A program made the position numbers and the translations under genes. From the NCBI RefSeq assembly GCF_024612015.1, contig NZ_CP102512.1, forward strand, positions 6,820,001 through 6,884,000: a stretch of 64,000 bases of DNA. Reading direction: 5' to 3'. The stretch is from Streptomyces sp. CA-210063. Its GTDB lineage: Bacteria; Actinomycetota; Actinomycetes; Streptomycetales; Streptomycetaceae. The notes below the pieces were generated by a model that was not told where the DNA came from, searched no databases, and worked only from the letters and a program-made list of their open reading frames with translations. Shown in pieces: positions 18,556 through 26,965 of the stretch (the stretch's first letter is position 1; every line of letters begins with the position of its first letter).

Positions 18556-20094
18556 CTTCACCTGTTTCTTGCGAGGAGGGCCCCGGCGTTCACGTCGGGG
18601 AGGGATCGCATCCGGGTGTCGCGACGCGGAGCGTCGCCGTATCCGGTTCAGGGCGCGGAGCGCCCGTAGCGCCGTCGGTATCGCGGAGGTGATGCGAACA
18701 CGCGTGCCTGTGGTCGCTGGTCGGGGTGGTGGCTGCGGGATCGGGGGCGTTTGTGCGGCTGTCGTACGTATGGTCCTTCGCAGGGGTCGGGACGGCACGG
18801 TGTCCCGGCCGGGTGGCTGTGAGGGGGGGGCGAGATGGCGCAGGCGGGGGCGGCTGCGGAGGCCGGGCATGCCCGGTACACGTACCGGCTCCGTGTGTCG
18901 TCCGCTGCCCGTACCGCGCTGGTGGTGGAGTGGGATCGATGCCGCTGGGTGTGGAACGAATGCGTTGCCAAGTCCAAGGCGGTACACCTGCGCAACAAGT
19001 CCACCGGCGAGAAGGCCACGTGCGGCCCGGCTCAGCTCGACAGGATGCTGACCGAAGCCCGCGCCTGTACGCCGTGGCTGCGTGAGGGCTCGTCGGTTGT
19101 CCAGCAGCAGGTCATCCGCGACTTCGGCCGCTCCCGCGCCAAGGCGTGCAAGGACATCGAAGCGCGCCTGCCCATGGCACGCCGGGCGGGGATGCCCACG
19201 TACAAGAAGAAGCGCGAGGCGCTGCCGACCCTCAACTACACCAAGCGCGGGTTCCGGTTGAAGGACGGCCGTCTGCACCTGGCGGGCGGCATCGTCGTCG
19301 CGGTGGTGTGGTCGCGGGAGTTGCCGGCTGAGCCGTCTTCGGTGCGCGTGTACCAGGACAGCCTCGGGCACTGGTACGGCTCGTTCGTCGTCCCCGCTCA
19401 GGTCCAGCCCCTGCCGGAGACCGGCCGCGTACTCGGTGTCGACTGGGGGGTGAAGGAGACCGCGACCACTACGTCCGACGCGCACGACCTCCCGCACGCC
19501 GAGCACGGCAGGAAGGCGAAGGCGCAGCTGACCCGGTATGACCGGATGATGGCCCGCCGCAAGCCGCAGAAGGGCAAGCCGGCATCGAAGAGCTACCGTG
19601 AGGCGAAGAAACTGCGGGCGAAGGCGCACAAGAAGGTCGCAAGGCAGCGTGAGGACACCGGTCGCAAGTGGGCCAAGAAGGTGGTCCGCGATCACGACGC
19701 CATCGCTGTCGAGGACTTCCGTCCGAAGTTCCTCGCCAAGAGCACCATGGCCCGCAAGGCCGCTGACGCCGCCATCGGCGCCACCAAGGCCGCTCTGATC
19801 GAGATGGGCCGCAAGCACGGGCGGGACATCCGCCTCGTACACCCCGCGCACACCACCATGGACTGCGCATCGTGCGGAGCGAGAACCAAGCACGCACTTC
19901 CTCTTTCGGAACGTACCTACACCTGCACCGCCTGCGGAGCCATGTCCTCCAGGGACAAGAACTCCGCACGCGTCATGCTCGTCCGGGCTGGTCTCAACCC
20001 GGCTGGTGCTGATGGCGGAAGACCTCCTGGAGCGCTGCTCCAGGAGGCAGCCTGAGCCAGGAATCCCCATCCCTTCAGGGAGGGGAGGATTCAA
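18556..20094 (+). mobile_element. TnpB-only IS200/IS605-type element (left end approximate)
   Basis: A tnpB gene with a typical right end: just after its stop comes an imperfect hairpin (about 20061-20090), then TCAA at 20091-20094, the conserved right-end cleavage tetranucleotide of this family. The left end cannot be fixed. A hairpin at about 18581-18600 (CCCCG and CGGGG arms) may be the left-end structure, and TTGAA at 18551-18555 resembles an ISDra2-type target. No tnpA is present, so mobility would need a helper. It separates hmgL from acdH. Confidence 0.7.
18835..20055 (+). CDS. tnpB: RNA-guided endonuclease TnpB (transposon-encoded)
   Basis: 406 residues of the OrfB/TnpB family, relatives of Cas12. 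It has an N-terminal wedge/REC-like region, then a split RuvC nuclease. The three acidic residues are visible: Asp203 (GVDWGVKE), Glu293 (AVEDF) and Asp374 (RDKNSAR). A Cys4 zinc ribbon, CASCG ... CTACG, lies between the last two. An intact triad suggests an active, RNA-guided DNA nuclease that would cut the emptied donor site to favour retention of the element. Plus-strand gene in an otherwise minus-strand operon. The ATG at 18835 follows a G-rich tract serving as ribosome-binding site. Confidence 0.92.
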   Translation: MAQAGAAAEAGHARYTYRLRVSSAARTALVVEWDRCRWVWNECVAKSKAVHLRNKSTGEKATCGPAQLDRMLTEARACTPWLREGSSVVQQQVIRDFGRSRAKACKDIEARLPMARRAGMPTYKKKREALPTLNYTKRGFRLKDGRLHLAGGIVVAVVWSRELPAEPSSVRVYQDSLGHWYGSFVVPAQVQPLPETGRVLGVDWGVKETATTTSDAHDLPHAEHGRKAKAQLTRYDRMMARRKPQKGKPASKSYREAKKLRAKAHKKVARQREDTGRKWAKKVVRDHDAIAVEDFRPKFLAKSTMARKAADAAIGATKAALIEMGRKHGRDIRLVHPAHTTMDCASCGARTKHALPLSERTYTCTACGAMSSRDKNSARVMLVRAGLNPAGADGGRPPGALLQEAA

Positions 20095-20110
20095 TGCTCC
20101 TTGTGGTCCT
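19950..20110 (+). ncRNA. Predicted omega/reRNA scaffold plus guide of TnpB
   Basis: In characterised TnpB systems the guide RNA derives from the 3' end of tnpB and the right end of the element, with the guide read from DNA just past the TCAA. By analogy the scaffold would end at 20094 and the guide would start at 20095 (TGCTCCTTGTGGTCCT), which lies in the hmgL 3' end. The 5' boundary is arbitrary. Confidence 0.4.
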
Positions 20111-21068
20111 CGTGGACCTCTGCGTCCTTGTGGGACAGGGCTCGTACGGTGCGGGACGGGCTGGGTCGGCCCAGGTGTCCGGCCATCCACGTGCTCGTGG
20201 CGACGAGGCGGCCGAGGTCGACGCCCGTGTCGATGCCGAGGCCCCGCAGCATCCACACGAGGTCTTCGGTGGCGAGGTTTCCGGTGGCGCTCTTCGCGTA
20301 CGGGCAGCCGCCGAGGCCGCCGGCCGACGCGTCGACCGTGGTGACGCCGTGCCGCAGCGCCGCGAGGGTGTTGGCGAGGGCCTGGCCGTAGGTGTCGTGG
20401 AAGTGCACGCCGAGGGCTGATGTGGGGATGTCCGCCGCGTTCAGGGCGGTGAGCAGTGCCTGGACGTGGCCCGGGGTGGCGACGCCGATCGTGTCGCCGA
20501 GGCTCAGTTCGTCGCAGCCCAGGTCGAGGAGCGCGCGGCAGACCCGTACGACCTGGGGGATCGGGACCGGGCCCTCCCAGGGGTCGCCGAAGCACATCGA
20601 GAGATAGCCCCGTACATGCACGTCGCCCTCGGCCTTCGCCCGCGTCACCACCGGGTCGAACATCGCCAGCGCCTCGTCGACCGTGCGGTTGAGGTTGGCC
20701 TTGGCGAAGGACTCCGTCGCGCTGGCGAAGACGGCGACGCGGCGGGCGCCCAGGGCGAGGCCGCGGTCGAGGCCGCGTTCGTTCGGGACGAGGACGGGGA
20801 GGTCGACCGGCAGCTCGCGCACCAGCGGGAACAGCTGCTCCGCGTCCGCCAGTTGGGGCACCCACTTGGGGTGTACGAAGCTGGTGGCCTCGATCGTCGT
20901 CAGCCCCGCGTCGGCCAGGCGGCGGATGAACTCCGCCTTCACTCGCGTGGGGACCGTGCCCTTCTCGTTCTGCAGGCCGTCCCGCGCGCCCACCTCATGG
21001 ATGCGGACGCGCGCGGGCAGGTCCGGGGCGGGGACGGCCATCGGGAGGCCCAGGTTCGAGCTGTTCAT
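20091..21068 (-). CDS. hmgL: Hydroxymethylglutaryl-CoA lyase
   Basis: 325-residue DRE-TIM metallolyase that cleaves HMG-CoA to acetoacetate and acetyl-CoA at the end of leucine catabolism. Motifs: EVGARDGLQNE (metal- and substrate-binding Arg-Asp), HFHDTYGQALANTLAAL (metal-binding His-x-His) and GGLGGCPYAKSATGNLATED (active-site Cys). The start overlaps the stop of the biotin-carboxylase gene by ATGA. The stop codon TGA is formed by the TCAA right end of the adjacent TnpB element, so the last codons may have been altered by the insertion. Confidence 0.94.
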   Translation of the reverse strand: MNSSNLGLPMAVPAPDLPARVRIHEVGARDGLQNEKGTVPTRVKAEFIRRLADAGLTTIEATSFVHPKWVPQLADAEQLFPLVRELPVDLPVLVPNERGLDRGLALGARRVAVFASATESFAKANLNRTVDEALAMFDPVVTRAKAEGDVHVRGYLSMCFGDPWEGPVPIPQVVRVCRALLDLGCDELSLGDTIGVATPGHVQALLTALNAADIPTSALGVHFHDTYGQALANTLAALRHGVTTVDASAGGLGGCPYAKSATGNLATEDLVWMLRGLGIDTGVDLGRLVATSTWMAGHLGRPSPSRTVRALSHKDAEVHEDHKEH

Positions 21069-23089
21069 TCGGTGGCCTCCTCCGTCGGGTGCGGCTCGAC
21101 GACGGCCAGCACCTGGTCCATGGCGACGGTCGTACCGGGCATGACGTCCAGCTCGGTGACCGTCCCGGCGTGCGGCGCGGAGACGACGTGCTCCATCTTC
21201 ATCGCCTCCACCACCAACAGGCTCTGCCCTGCGGCCACTTCGTCCCCCACGGCCACCTTCACCACGGTGACCGTGCCGGGCATCGGCGCGGTCAGCGAGT
21301 CGGCGCCCGCGTGGGCGGCACCGGTGAGGGCGGCGGCGACGGGGTCGTGGTCGCGCACGTGCCAGGCGTCGTCGTCGCGGCCGAGCCAGGTGCCGTCCGG
21401 CGATACGGCGAAGGTGTGGGTGAGGCCGTCGAGACAGAAGGTGAACCGGCCCTCGGCTTCGGGCCGCGGGGGCGCGCCCCCGGACCCCCGGAGGGGAGTT
21501 ACGGCCCCGTCCGGCAGGACCTCGGTCCCGCCGTCCGGTGTGCGGCGCACGCGCACGGTCACCGGCTCGTGTCCCGGCAACCGCAGGTGGTGTGCCGTCC
21601 AGGCCCGCTCGCCACCCAGCCGCCAGCCGACCGCCGTGTCGAACGGATCCGCCCAGCCGGTGCCGTCCGGCGGGGTGAGCGCGGCCTGCCGCAGCAACGC
21701 CGCCGCCGCGTAGACCTCCACCGGCACGTCGTCCGGTACGAGCCCGTCCACCTCCCGCTCCACCAACCCCGTGTCCAACTCTCCCGCCACGACCGCCGGA
21801 TGGGCCAGCAGCCGCCGCAGGAACCCGGCGTTCGTCTGGACGCCCAGGGTGACCGTCCCGGCGAGGGCCGCGCGGAGTCGGCGCAGGGCGGTGGGGCGGT
21901 CGGGGCCGTAGGCGATGACCTTGGCGAGCATCGGGTCGTACAGGGAGCCGACCTCCGTGCCCTCGGTCAGGCCGGAGTCCGTACGGATGCCGTCTCCGGA
22001 CGGCTCGCGCAGGCGCAGGATCGTGCCGCCGGAGGGGAGGAAGCCCCGGGAGGGGTCCTCGGCGCAGATGCGGGCCTCGACCGCGTGGCCCGTCAGCCGT
22101 ACGTCCTCCTGCCCGAACGCCAGCCGCTCGCCCGCCGCCACCCGGAGCTGCCACTCCACCAGGTCGACGCCCGTGACCAGCTCGGTCACCGGGTGCTCGA
22201 CCTGGAGGCGGGTGTTCATCTCCATGAAGTAGTACGAGGACGGATCGACGCCGGGGACGATGAACTCGACGGTGCCCGCGCCGGAGTAGCCGCAGGAGCG
22301 GGCCGCCTGGACGGCCGCCTCGCCCATGGCCGCACGCGTCCCGGAGTCGAGAAGCACACTGGGCGCCTCCTCGATGATCTTCTGGTGGCGGCGCTGGAGC
22401 GAGCACTCGCGCTCACCGAGGTGGACGACGTTCCCGTGGCCGTCGGCCAGGACCTGGATCTCGATGTGCCGGGGGCGGTCGATCCACCGCTCCACGAGGA
22501 GCGTGTCGTCGCCGAAGGAGGCGCGGGCCTCGCGCCGGGCGGCGGCGATCTCGTCGGCCAGCCGCTCCGCGTCCCGTACCAGCCGCATGCCCTTGCCGCC
22601 GCCGCCCGCGCTGGGCTTCAGCAGCACCGGCATGCCGATCTCCCGTGCGGCGTCGGCGAGTTGGGCATCCGTGAGCCCGCTGCCGCTCGAACCGGGCACC
22701 ACTGGCACCCCGGCCGCCCGAACCGTCTCCTTGGCGCGGATCTTGTCGCCCATGAGGGAGATGGCGTCGGAGGGCGGACCGATGAAGACGAGGCCCGCGT
22801 CGGCGCACGCCCGCGCGAACTCGGCGTTCTCGGCGAGGAAGCCGTAGCCGGGGTGGACGGCCTGGGCGCCGGTGCGGGCCGCCGCCTCCAGCAGCCGTTC
22901 CGCCGACAGATAGCTCTCGGCCGCCGGCGCCGGGCCGATCCGTACCGCCGTGTCGGCCTCCCGGACGTGCCGGGCGTCGGCGTCCGCGTCGGAGAAGACG
23001 GCGACGGAGCGGATGCCCAGCGACCGCAGGGTGCGGATGACGCGGACCGCGATCTCGCCCCGGTTGGCGACGAGGACGGTGTCGAACAT
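21065..23089 (-). CDS. Acyl-CoA carboxylase alpha subunit (biotin carboxylase + BCCP; methylcrotonyl-CoA type by context)
   Basis: 674-residue biotin-dependent carboxylase subunit. It has an N-terminal biotin carboxylase domain with FDTVLVANRGEIAVRVIRT, the ATP-grasp Gly-rich loop PSAGGGGKGM, and EMNTRLQVEHPVTE. A middle BT-like linker follows, then a C-terminal biotinyl domain with VVEAMKMEHVV, where the Lys carries biotin. Between the upstream carboxyltransferase and downstream hmgL, the most likely substrate is 3-methylcrotonyl-CoA. ATG 23089 has GGAAG upstream; a TTG at 23101 is in frame but unlikely. It is 20 nt after the carboxyltransferase gene, in the same operon. Confidence 0.93.
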   Translation of the reverse strand: MFDTVLVANRGEIAVRVIRTLRSLGIRSVAVFSDADADARHVREADTAVRIGPAPAAESYLSAERLLEAAARTGAQAVHPGYGFLAENAEFARACADAGLVFIGPPSDAISLMGDKIRAKETVRAAGVPVVPGSSGSGLTDAQLADAAREIGMPVLLKPSAGGGGKGMRLVRDAERLADEIAAARREARASFGDDTLLVERWIDRPRHIEIQVLADGHGNVVHLGERECSLQRRHQKIIEEAPSVLLDSGTRAAMGEAAVQAARSCGYSGAGTVEFIVPGVDPSSYYFMEMNTRLQVEHPVTELVTGVDLVEWQLRVAAGERLAFGQEDVRLTGHAVEARICAEDPSRGFLPSGGTILRLREPSGDGIRTDSGLTEGTEVGSLYDPMLAKVIAYGPDRPTALRRLRAALAGTVTLGVQTNAGFLRRLLAHPAVVAGELDTGLVEREVDGLVPDDVPVEVYAAAALLRQAALTPPDGTGWADPFDTAVGWRLGGERAWTAHHLRLPGHEPVTVRVRRTPDGGTEVLPDGAVTPLRGSGGAPPRPEAEGRFTFCLDGLTHTFAVSPDGTWLGRDDDAWHVRDHDPVAAALTGAAHAGADSLTAPMPGTVTVVKVAVGDEVAAGQSLLVVEAMKMEHVVSAPHAGTVTELDVMPGTTVAMDQVLAVVEPHPTEEATE

Positions 23090-23109
23090 GGTCACTTCCA
23101 AAGCCCCCT

Positions 23110-24726
23110 CTACATCCGGAAGACGCCGAACTGGGGGTCACCCAGGGGCGCGTTGGCACAGGCGGTAAGAGCGAGGCCCAGGACCTGGCGGGTGTCGAGC
23201 GGGTCGATGACCCCGTCGTCCCAGAGGCGGGCGGTGGCGTAGTAGGCGTTGCCCTGGCGCTCGTACTGGGCGCGGATCGGGTCCTTGAAGGCCTCTTCCT
23301 CTTCCGCCGGCCAGTTCTCGCCGCGCGCCTCGGACTGGTCCCGCTTCACGGTCGCGAGGACGGACGCGGCCTGCTCGCCGCCCATCACGGAGATCTTGGC
23401 GTTGGGCCACATCCACAGGAAGCGGGGGGAGTAGGCCCGGCCGCACATCGAGTAGTTGCCCGCGCCGTACGAGCCGCCGATCACGACCGTCAGCTTGGGG
23501 ACGCGGGTGCAGGCCACGGCCGTCACCATCTTGGCGCCGTGCTTGGCGATGCCACCGGCCTCGTAGTCCCGGCCGACCATGAAGCCGGAGATGTTCTGCA
23601 GGAAGACCAGCGGGATGCCGCGCTGGTCGCACAGCTCGATGAAGTGGGCGCCCTTCTGGGCGGACTCGGAGAAGAGGATGCCGTTGTTGGCGACGATCCC
23701 GACCGGGTGGCCGTGGATCCGGGCGAAGCCGGTGACGAGGGTCTGCCCGAACTCGGCCTTGAACTCGGCGAACCGCGAACCGTCGACCACGCGCGCGATG
23801 ACCTCGCGTACGTCGTAGGGCGTGCGGGAGTCGACCGGGACGGCGCCGTACAGCGTGTACGGGTCCACCTTGGGCTCGACGGCCGGCTCGACCGACCAGG
23901 GGAGCGGGCCCCGGGAGGGGAGGGTGGAGACGATGTTCCGCACGATGCGCAGGGCGTGGGCGTCGTTCTCCGCGAGGTGGTCGGTGACGCCGGAGATCCG
24001 GGAGTGGACCTCGCCGCCGCCCAGCTCCTCGGCGGTGACGACCTCGCCGGTGGCGGCCTTCACGAGCGGGGGGCCACCGAGGAAGATCGTCCCTTGGTTG
24101 CGGACGATCACGGCCTCGTCGCTCATGGCGGGGACGTACGCGCCGCCCGCCGTGCACGACCCCAGCACGGCGGCGATCTGCGGAATCCCCGCCCCCGACA
24201 TCCGGGCCTGGTTGTAGAAGATGCGGCCGAAGTGCTCGCGGTCGGGGAACACCTCGTCCTGCATGGGGAGGAAGGCGCCGCCGGAGTCGACGAGGTAGAG
24301 ACAGGGGAGGCGGTTCTCCAGCGCCACCTCCTGTGCCCGCAGATGCTTCTTCACGGTCATCGGGTAGTACGTGCCGCCCTTGACGGTGGCGTCATTGGCG
24401 ACGACGACGCACTCACGGCCGCTGACCCGGCCGATCCCGGCGATCACGCCCGCCGCCGGGGCCTGCCCGTCGTACATCCCGTCGGCGGCGAGGGGGGCCA
24501 GCTCCAGGAAGGGAGACCCCGGATCGAGGAGGGTGTCGACCCTGTCGCGCGGCAGCAGCTTGCCGCGTGCGGTGTGCCGGGCCCGCGCCTTCTCGCCGCC
24601 GCCGAGCCGGGCGGCGGCCAGCTTGGCGCGCAGCTGTTCGGTGAGGGCGCGGTGCGCGTCCTCGTTTGCCCGCCAGGCCTCCGCCGCGGGATCCGCCGCG
24701 GTCGTCAGCTCCGGTGCCTGGTCCAT
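23110..24726 (-). CDS. Acyl-CoA carboxylase carboxyltransferase subunit (methylcrotonyl-CoA carboxylase beta-like)
   Basis: 538-residue crotonase-fold carboxyltransferase. The N-half covers [21 protein letters not shown] to [15 protein letters not shown], and the C-half includes [20 protein letters not shown] and [19 protein letters not shown]. These signatures and the length match MCC beta subunits (not AccD/PccB, which lack the GFMVG..YE run in this form). It is the first gene of a minus-strand operon with the biotin carboxylase, hmgL and acdH. The whole block reads as leucine/isovalerate degradation, though no methylglutaconyl-CoA hydratase gene is nearby. Confidence 0.93.
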   Translation of the reverse strand: MDQAPELTTAADPAAEAWRANEDAHRALTEQLRAKLAAARLGGGEKARARHTARGKLLPRDRVDTLLDPGSPFLELAPLAADGMYDGQAPAAGVIAGIGRVSGRECVVVANDATVKGGTYYPMTVKKHLRAQEVALENRLPCLYLVDSGGAFLPMQDEVFPDREHFGRIFYNQARMSGAGIPQIAAVLGSCTAGGAYVPAMSDEAVIVRNQGTIFLGGPPLVKAATGEVVTAEELGGGEVHSRISGVTDHLAENDAHALRIVRNIVSTLPSRGPLPWSVEPAVEPKVDPYTLYGAVPVDSRTPYDVREVIARVVDGSRFAEFKAEFGQTLVTGFARIHGHPVGIVANNGILFSESAQKGAHFIELCDQRGIPLVFLQNISGFMVGRDYEAGGIAKHGAKMVTAVACTRVPKLTVVIGGSYGAGNYSMCGRAYSPRFLWMWPNAKISVMGGEQAASVLATVKRDQSEARGENWPAEEEEAFKDPIRAQYERQGNAYYATARLWDDGVIDPLDTRQVLGLALTACANAPLGDPQFGVFRM

Positions 24727-24765
24727 CGTGCGGTCCCCTCACCCAGTGGTCACGTGTGGTCACCT

Positions 24766-24810
24766 GTTAATGAGCGTTAACGTGTTTCCCTCAGGTTAAC
24801 GACCGCTAAC
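24766..24810. promoter_or_regulatory. Twin TetR operators between carboxylase operon and tetR
   Basis: Two 16-bp near-palindromes, GTTAATGAGCGTTAAC (24766-24781) and GTTAACGACCGCTAAC (24795-24810), fit GTTAAnGAnCGnTAAC. They occupy the short divergent promoter region, 29 bp apart start to start, as expected for a TetR repressor controlling both its own gene and the operon. Confidence 0.8.
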
Positions 24811-24832
24811 CTCCCTGTCTAGAATTGCCTCC

Positions 24833-25429
24833 ATGGCCACGAGAACCGACGCGCCCACCCGCCGCGAGCAGATCCTCAAGGAAGCCGCCCGTCTCTTCGC
24901 CGAGCGCGGTTTCCACGGGGTCGGTGTCGACGAGATAGGAGCCGCCGTCGGCATCAGCGGCCCCGGCCTCTACCGCCACTTCGCCGGCAAGGACGCGATG
25001 CTCGCGGAGCTGTTGGTGGGGATCAGCGGGCAGCTCCTGACCGGCGCGAAGCGCCGCCTGGCCGAGGCCGACGGGGGTTCGGCGGAGACGGTCCTCGACT
25101 CGCTCATCGAGGGGCACATCGACTTCGCCCTCGACGACCGTCCCCTCATCACCCTGCACGACCGCGAGCTGGACCGCCTCCGGGACAGCGACCGCAAGCT
25201 CGTACGGCAGCTCCAGCGGCAATACGTCGAGCTGTGGGTCGGGGTGCTCCGCGAGGTCTACCCGGATCTGGCGGAGCCCGCGGCCCGTTCCGCCGTGCAC
25301 TCGGTGTTCGGCTTGCTGAACTCGACGCCGCATCTGGGGCGACCGGGGTCGTTGCCCGGGCGGGCGGCGACTGCGGGGTTGCTGCATCGGATGGCTCGGG
25401 GGGCGTTTGGGGCGGCCGCCTCCGGCTGA
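24833..25429 (+). CDS. TetR family repressor of the acyl-CoA carboxylase/hmgL operon
   Basis: 198 residues. The N-terminal HTH is TRREQILKEAARLFAERGFHGVGVDEIGAAVGISGPGLYRHFAGKD (given here only as the region of residues 8-52). The C-terminal domain resembles regulators of acyl-CoA metabolism in actinobacteria. The ATG at 24833 is 23 bp from the nearer palindrome. Divergent arrangement and two operator copies support local negative control, with an acyl-CoA of the leucine pathway as the likely inducer (inference). Confidence 0.9.
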   Translation: MATRTDAPTRREQILKEAARLFAERGFHGVGVDEIGAAVGISGPGLYRHFAGKDAMLAELLVGISGQLLTGAKRRLAEADGGSAETVLDSLIEGHIDFALDDRPLITLHDRELDRLRDSDRKLVRQLQRQYVELWVGVLREVYPDLAEPAARSAVHSVFGLLNSTPHLGRPGSLPGRAATAGLLHRMARGAFGAAASG

Positions 25430-25746
25430 CCGCCGGTTACGGCTACCCGATGAACCGGGTTGGGGGTTCTGGCGGTTGCGGGCTGCCGGCCGGGCGTGGC
25501 TGGTCGCGCCCACGCGGCGGAGCCGCATATGTCGCTTCCCCGCGCCCCCGACGGCGCGGGTCCGCGCCGACGTGACGAGCGTTACGGAGGGGTTGGTCTG
25601 GACGGGCTTGTCTACCCGCCGGTACGGTTGTCTGAGCAAGCGCTTAGCCGTGTCGATGGGACCGCAACCATCAATTGAGGAACCCGGACGGCGAGCAACC
25701 ACATCCGCGAGAGCGGCGCCGGCTTAGGCGCAGAGAGGGGCCGGCG
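25430..25746. other. Intergenic region with variant Streptomyces repeat and a possible operator
   Basis: No gene is supported in these 317 bp. Positions 25498-25552 hold an interrupted variant of the short repeat (TGGCTGGTCGCG, a small GC hairpin, then TCCCCGCGCCCC). An 8-bp palindrome AAGCGCTT at 25638-25645, in the context GAGCAAGCGCTTAGC, resembles TetR-type operators seen before acyl-CoA dehydrogenase genes and may control the downstream gene. Confidence 0.5.
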
Positions 25747-26904
25747 GTGCGCCGTACGGTGTTCAACGAGGATCACGAGGCGTTCCGGGAGACCCTGCGT
25801 GCCTTCATCGAGGCCGAGGTCGTGCCCGTGTACGACGAGTGGTTCGCCGCCGGCCAGGCGCCGCGCGAGTTCTACTACAAGCTGGCCGAGCTGGGTCTCT
25901 TCGGCATCAACGTGCCGGAGGAGTTCGGCGGCGCCGGCATCGACTCGTACAAGTTCGAGGCCGTGATGTACGAGGAGACGGCCCGTGCGGGCGTCCACTT
26001 CGGTGGCTCCGGTGTGCATGTGCTGCTCGGTCTGCCGTACATCAAGATGCTCGCGAACGACGAGCAGAAGAAGCGGTTCCTGCCCAAGTTCGTCTCCGGT
26101 GAGGAGATGTGGGCGCTGGCCATGACCGAGCCGGGCACCGGGTCCGACCTCGCGGGCATGAAGACCACCGCCAAGCTCAGCGAGGACGGCACGCACTACG
26201 TCCTCAACGGGTCCAAGACCTTCATCACCGGTGGTGTCCACGCCGACCGCGTGATCGTCTGTGCGCGCACCGACGCGCCCAGCGCCGAGGACCGGCGGCA
26301 CGGCATCTCCCTCTTCGCCGTGGACACCAAGTCCGAGGGCTACTCGATAGGGCGGAAGCTCGACAAGCTCGGGCTGCGCACCTCCGACACCGCCGAGCTG
26401 GCGTTCGTCGACGTCAAGGTCCCGGTCGAGGACCTGCTCGGCGAGGAGAACAAGGGCTTCTACTACCTCGGCCACAACCTCGCCTCCGAGCGCTGGGGCA
26501 TCGCCTTCGGCGCCTACGCGCAGGCCAAGGCCGCCGTCCGGTTCGCCAAGCAGTACGTCCAGGACCGCGTCGTCTTCGGCAAGCCCGTCGCGTCGTTCCA
26601 GAACACCAAGTTCGAGCTGGCCGCCTGCCAGGCCGAGGTGGACGCGGCCGAGGCCGTCGCCGACCGCGCGCTCGAAGCCCTCGACGCCGGTGAGCTGACG
26701 CCCGCCGAGGCCGCCAGCGCCAAGCTGTTCTGCACCGAGGTCGCCCACCGCGTCATCGACCGCTGCCTCCAGCTGCACGGCGGCTACGGCTTCATGAACG
26801 AGTACCCGATCGCCCGCCTGTACGCGGACAACCGCGTCAACCGCATCTACGGCGGCACCAGCGAGATCATGAAGTCGATCATCGCCAAGGACATGGGTCT
26901 GTAG
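25747..26904 (+). CDS. Acyl-CoA dehydrogenase
   Basis: 385-residue FAD-dependent acyl-CoA dehydrogenase. Motifs: MTEPGTGSDLAGMKTTAKL, YVLNGSKTFITGG, LASERWGIAFGAYAQA and QLHGGYGFMNEYPIARLYADNRVNRIYGGTSEIM. The Glu in NEYP is the usual catalytic base. The GTG at 25747 follows GAGAGGGG and gives a standard N-terminus (RRTVFNEDHEAFRETLRAF); an in-frame TTG at 25675 would add 24 odd residues. It is followed by the thioesterase tesB 61 bp downstream in the same direction, suggesting a small acyl-CoA unit. Chain-length preference cannot be inferred. Confidence 0.92.
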   Translation: MRRTVFNEDHEAFRETLRAFIEAEVVPVYDEWFAAGQAPREFYYKLAELGLFGINVPEEFGGAGIDSYKFEAVMYEETARAGVHFGGSGVHVLLGLPYIKMLANDEQKKRFLPKFVSGEEMWALAMTEPGTGSDLAGMKTTAKLSEDGTHYVLNGSKTFITGGVHADRVIVCARTDAPSAEDRRHGISLFAVDTKSEGYSIGRKLDKLGLRTSDTAELAFVDVKVPVEDLLGEENKGFYYLGHNLASERWGIAFGAYAQAKAAVRFAKQYVQDRVVFGKPVASFQNTKFELAACQAEVDAAEAVADRALEALDAGELTPAEAASAKLFCTEVAHRVIDRCLQLHGGYGFMNEYPIARLYADNRVNRIYGGTSEIMKSIIAKDMGL

Positions 26905-26965
26905 GGATCTACGGGGACATGGGGCCGTAAGGTTCCGGAAATTACTGTCCAGTACAAATGGCCTC

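Noticed and set aside
18575..18605. Hairpin at CCCCGGCG...CGGGG as the terminator of another gene
   Set aside because: It lies upstream of, not downstream of, acdH and before tnpB; it is more likely part of the left end of the TnpB element or a remnant of a related right end.
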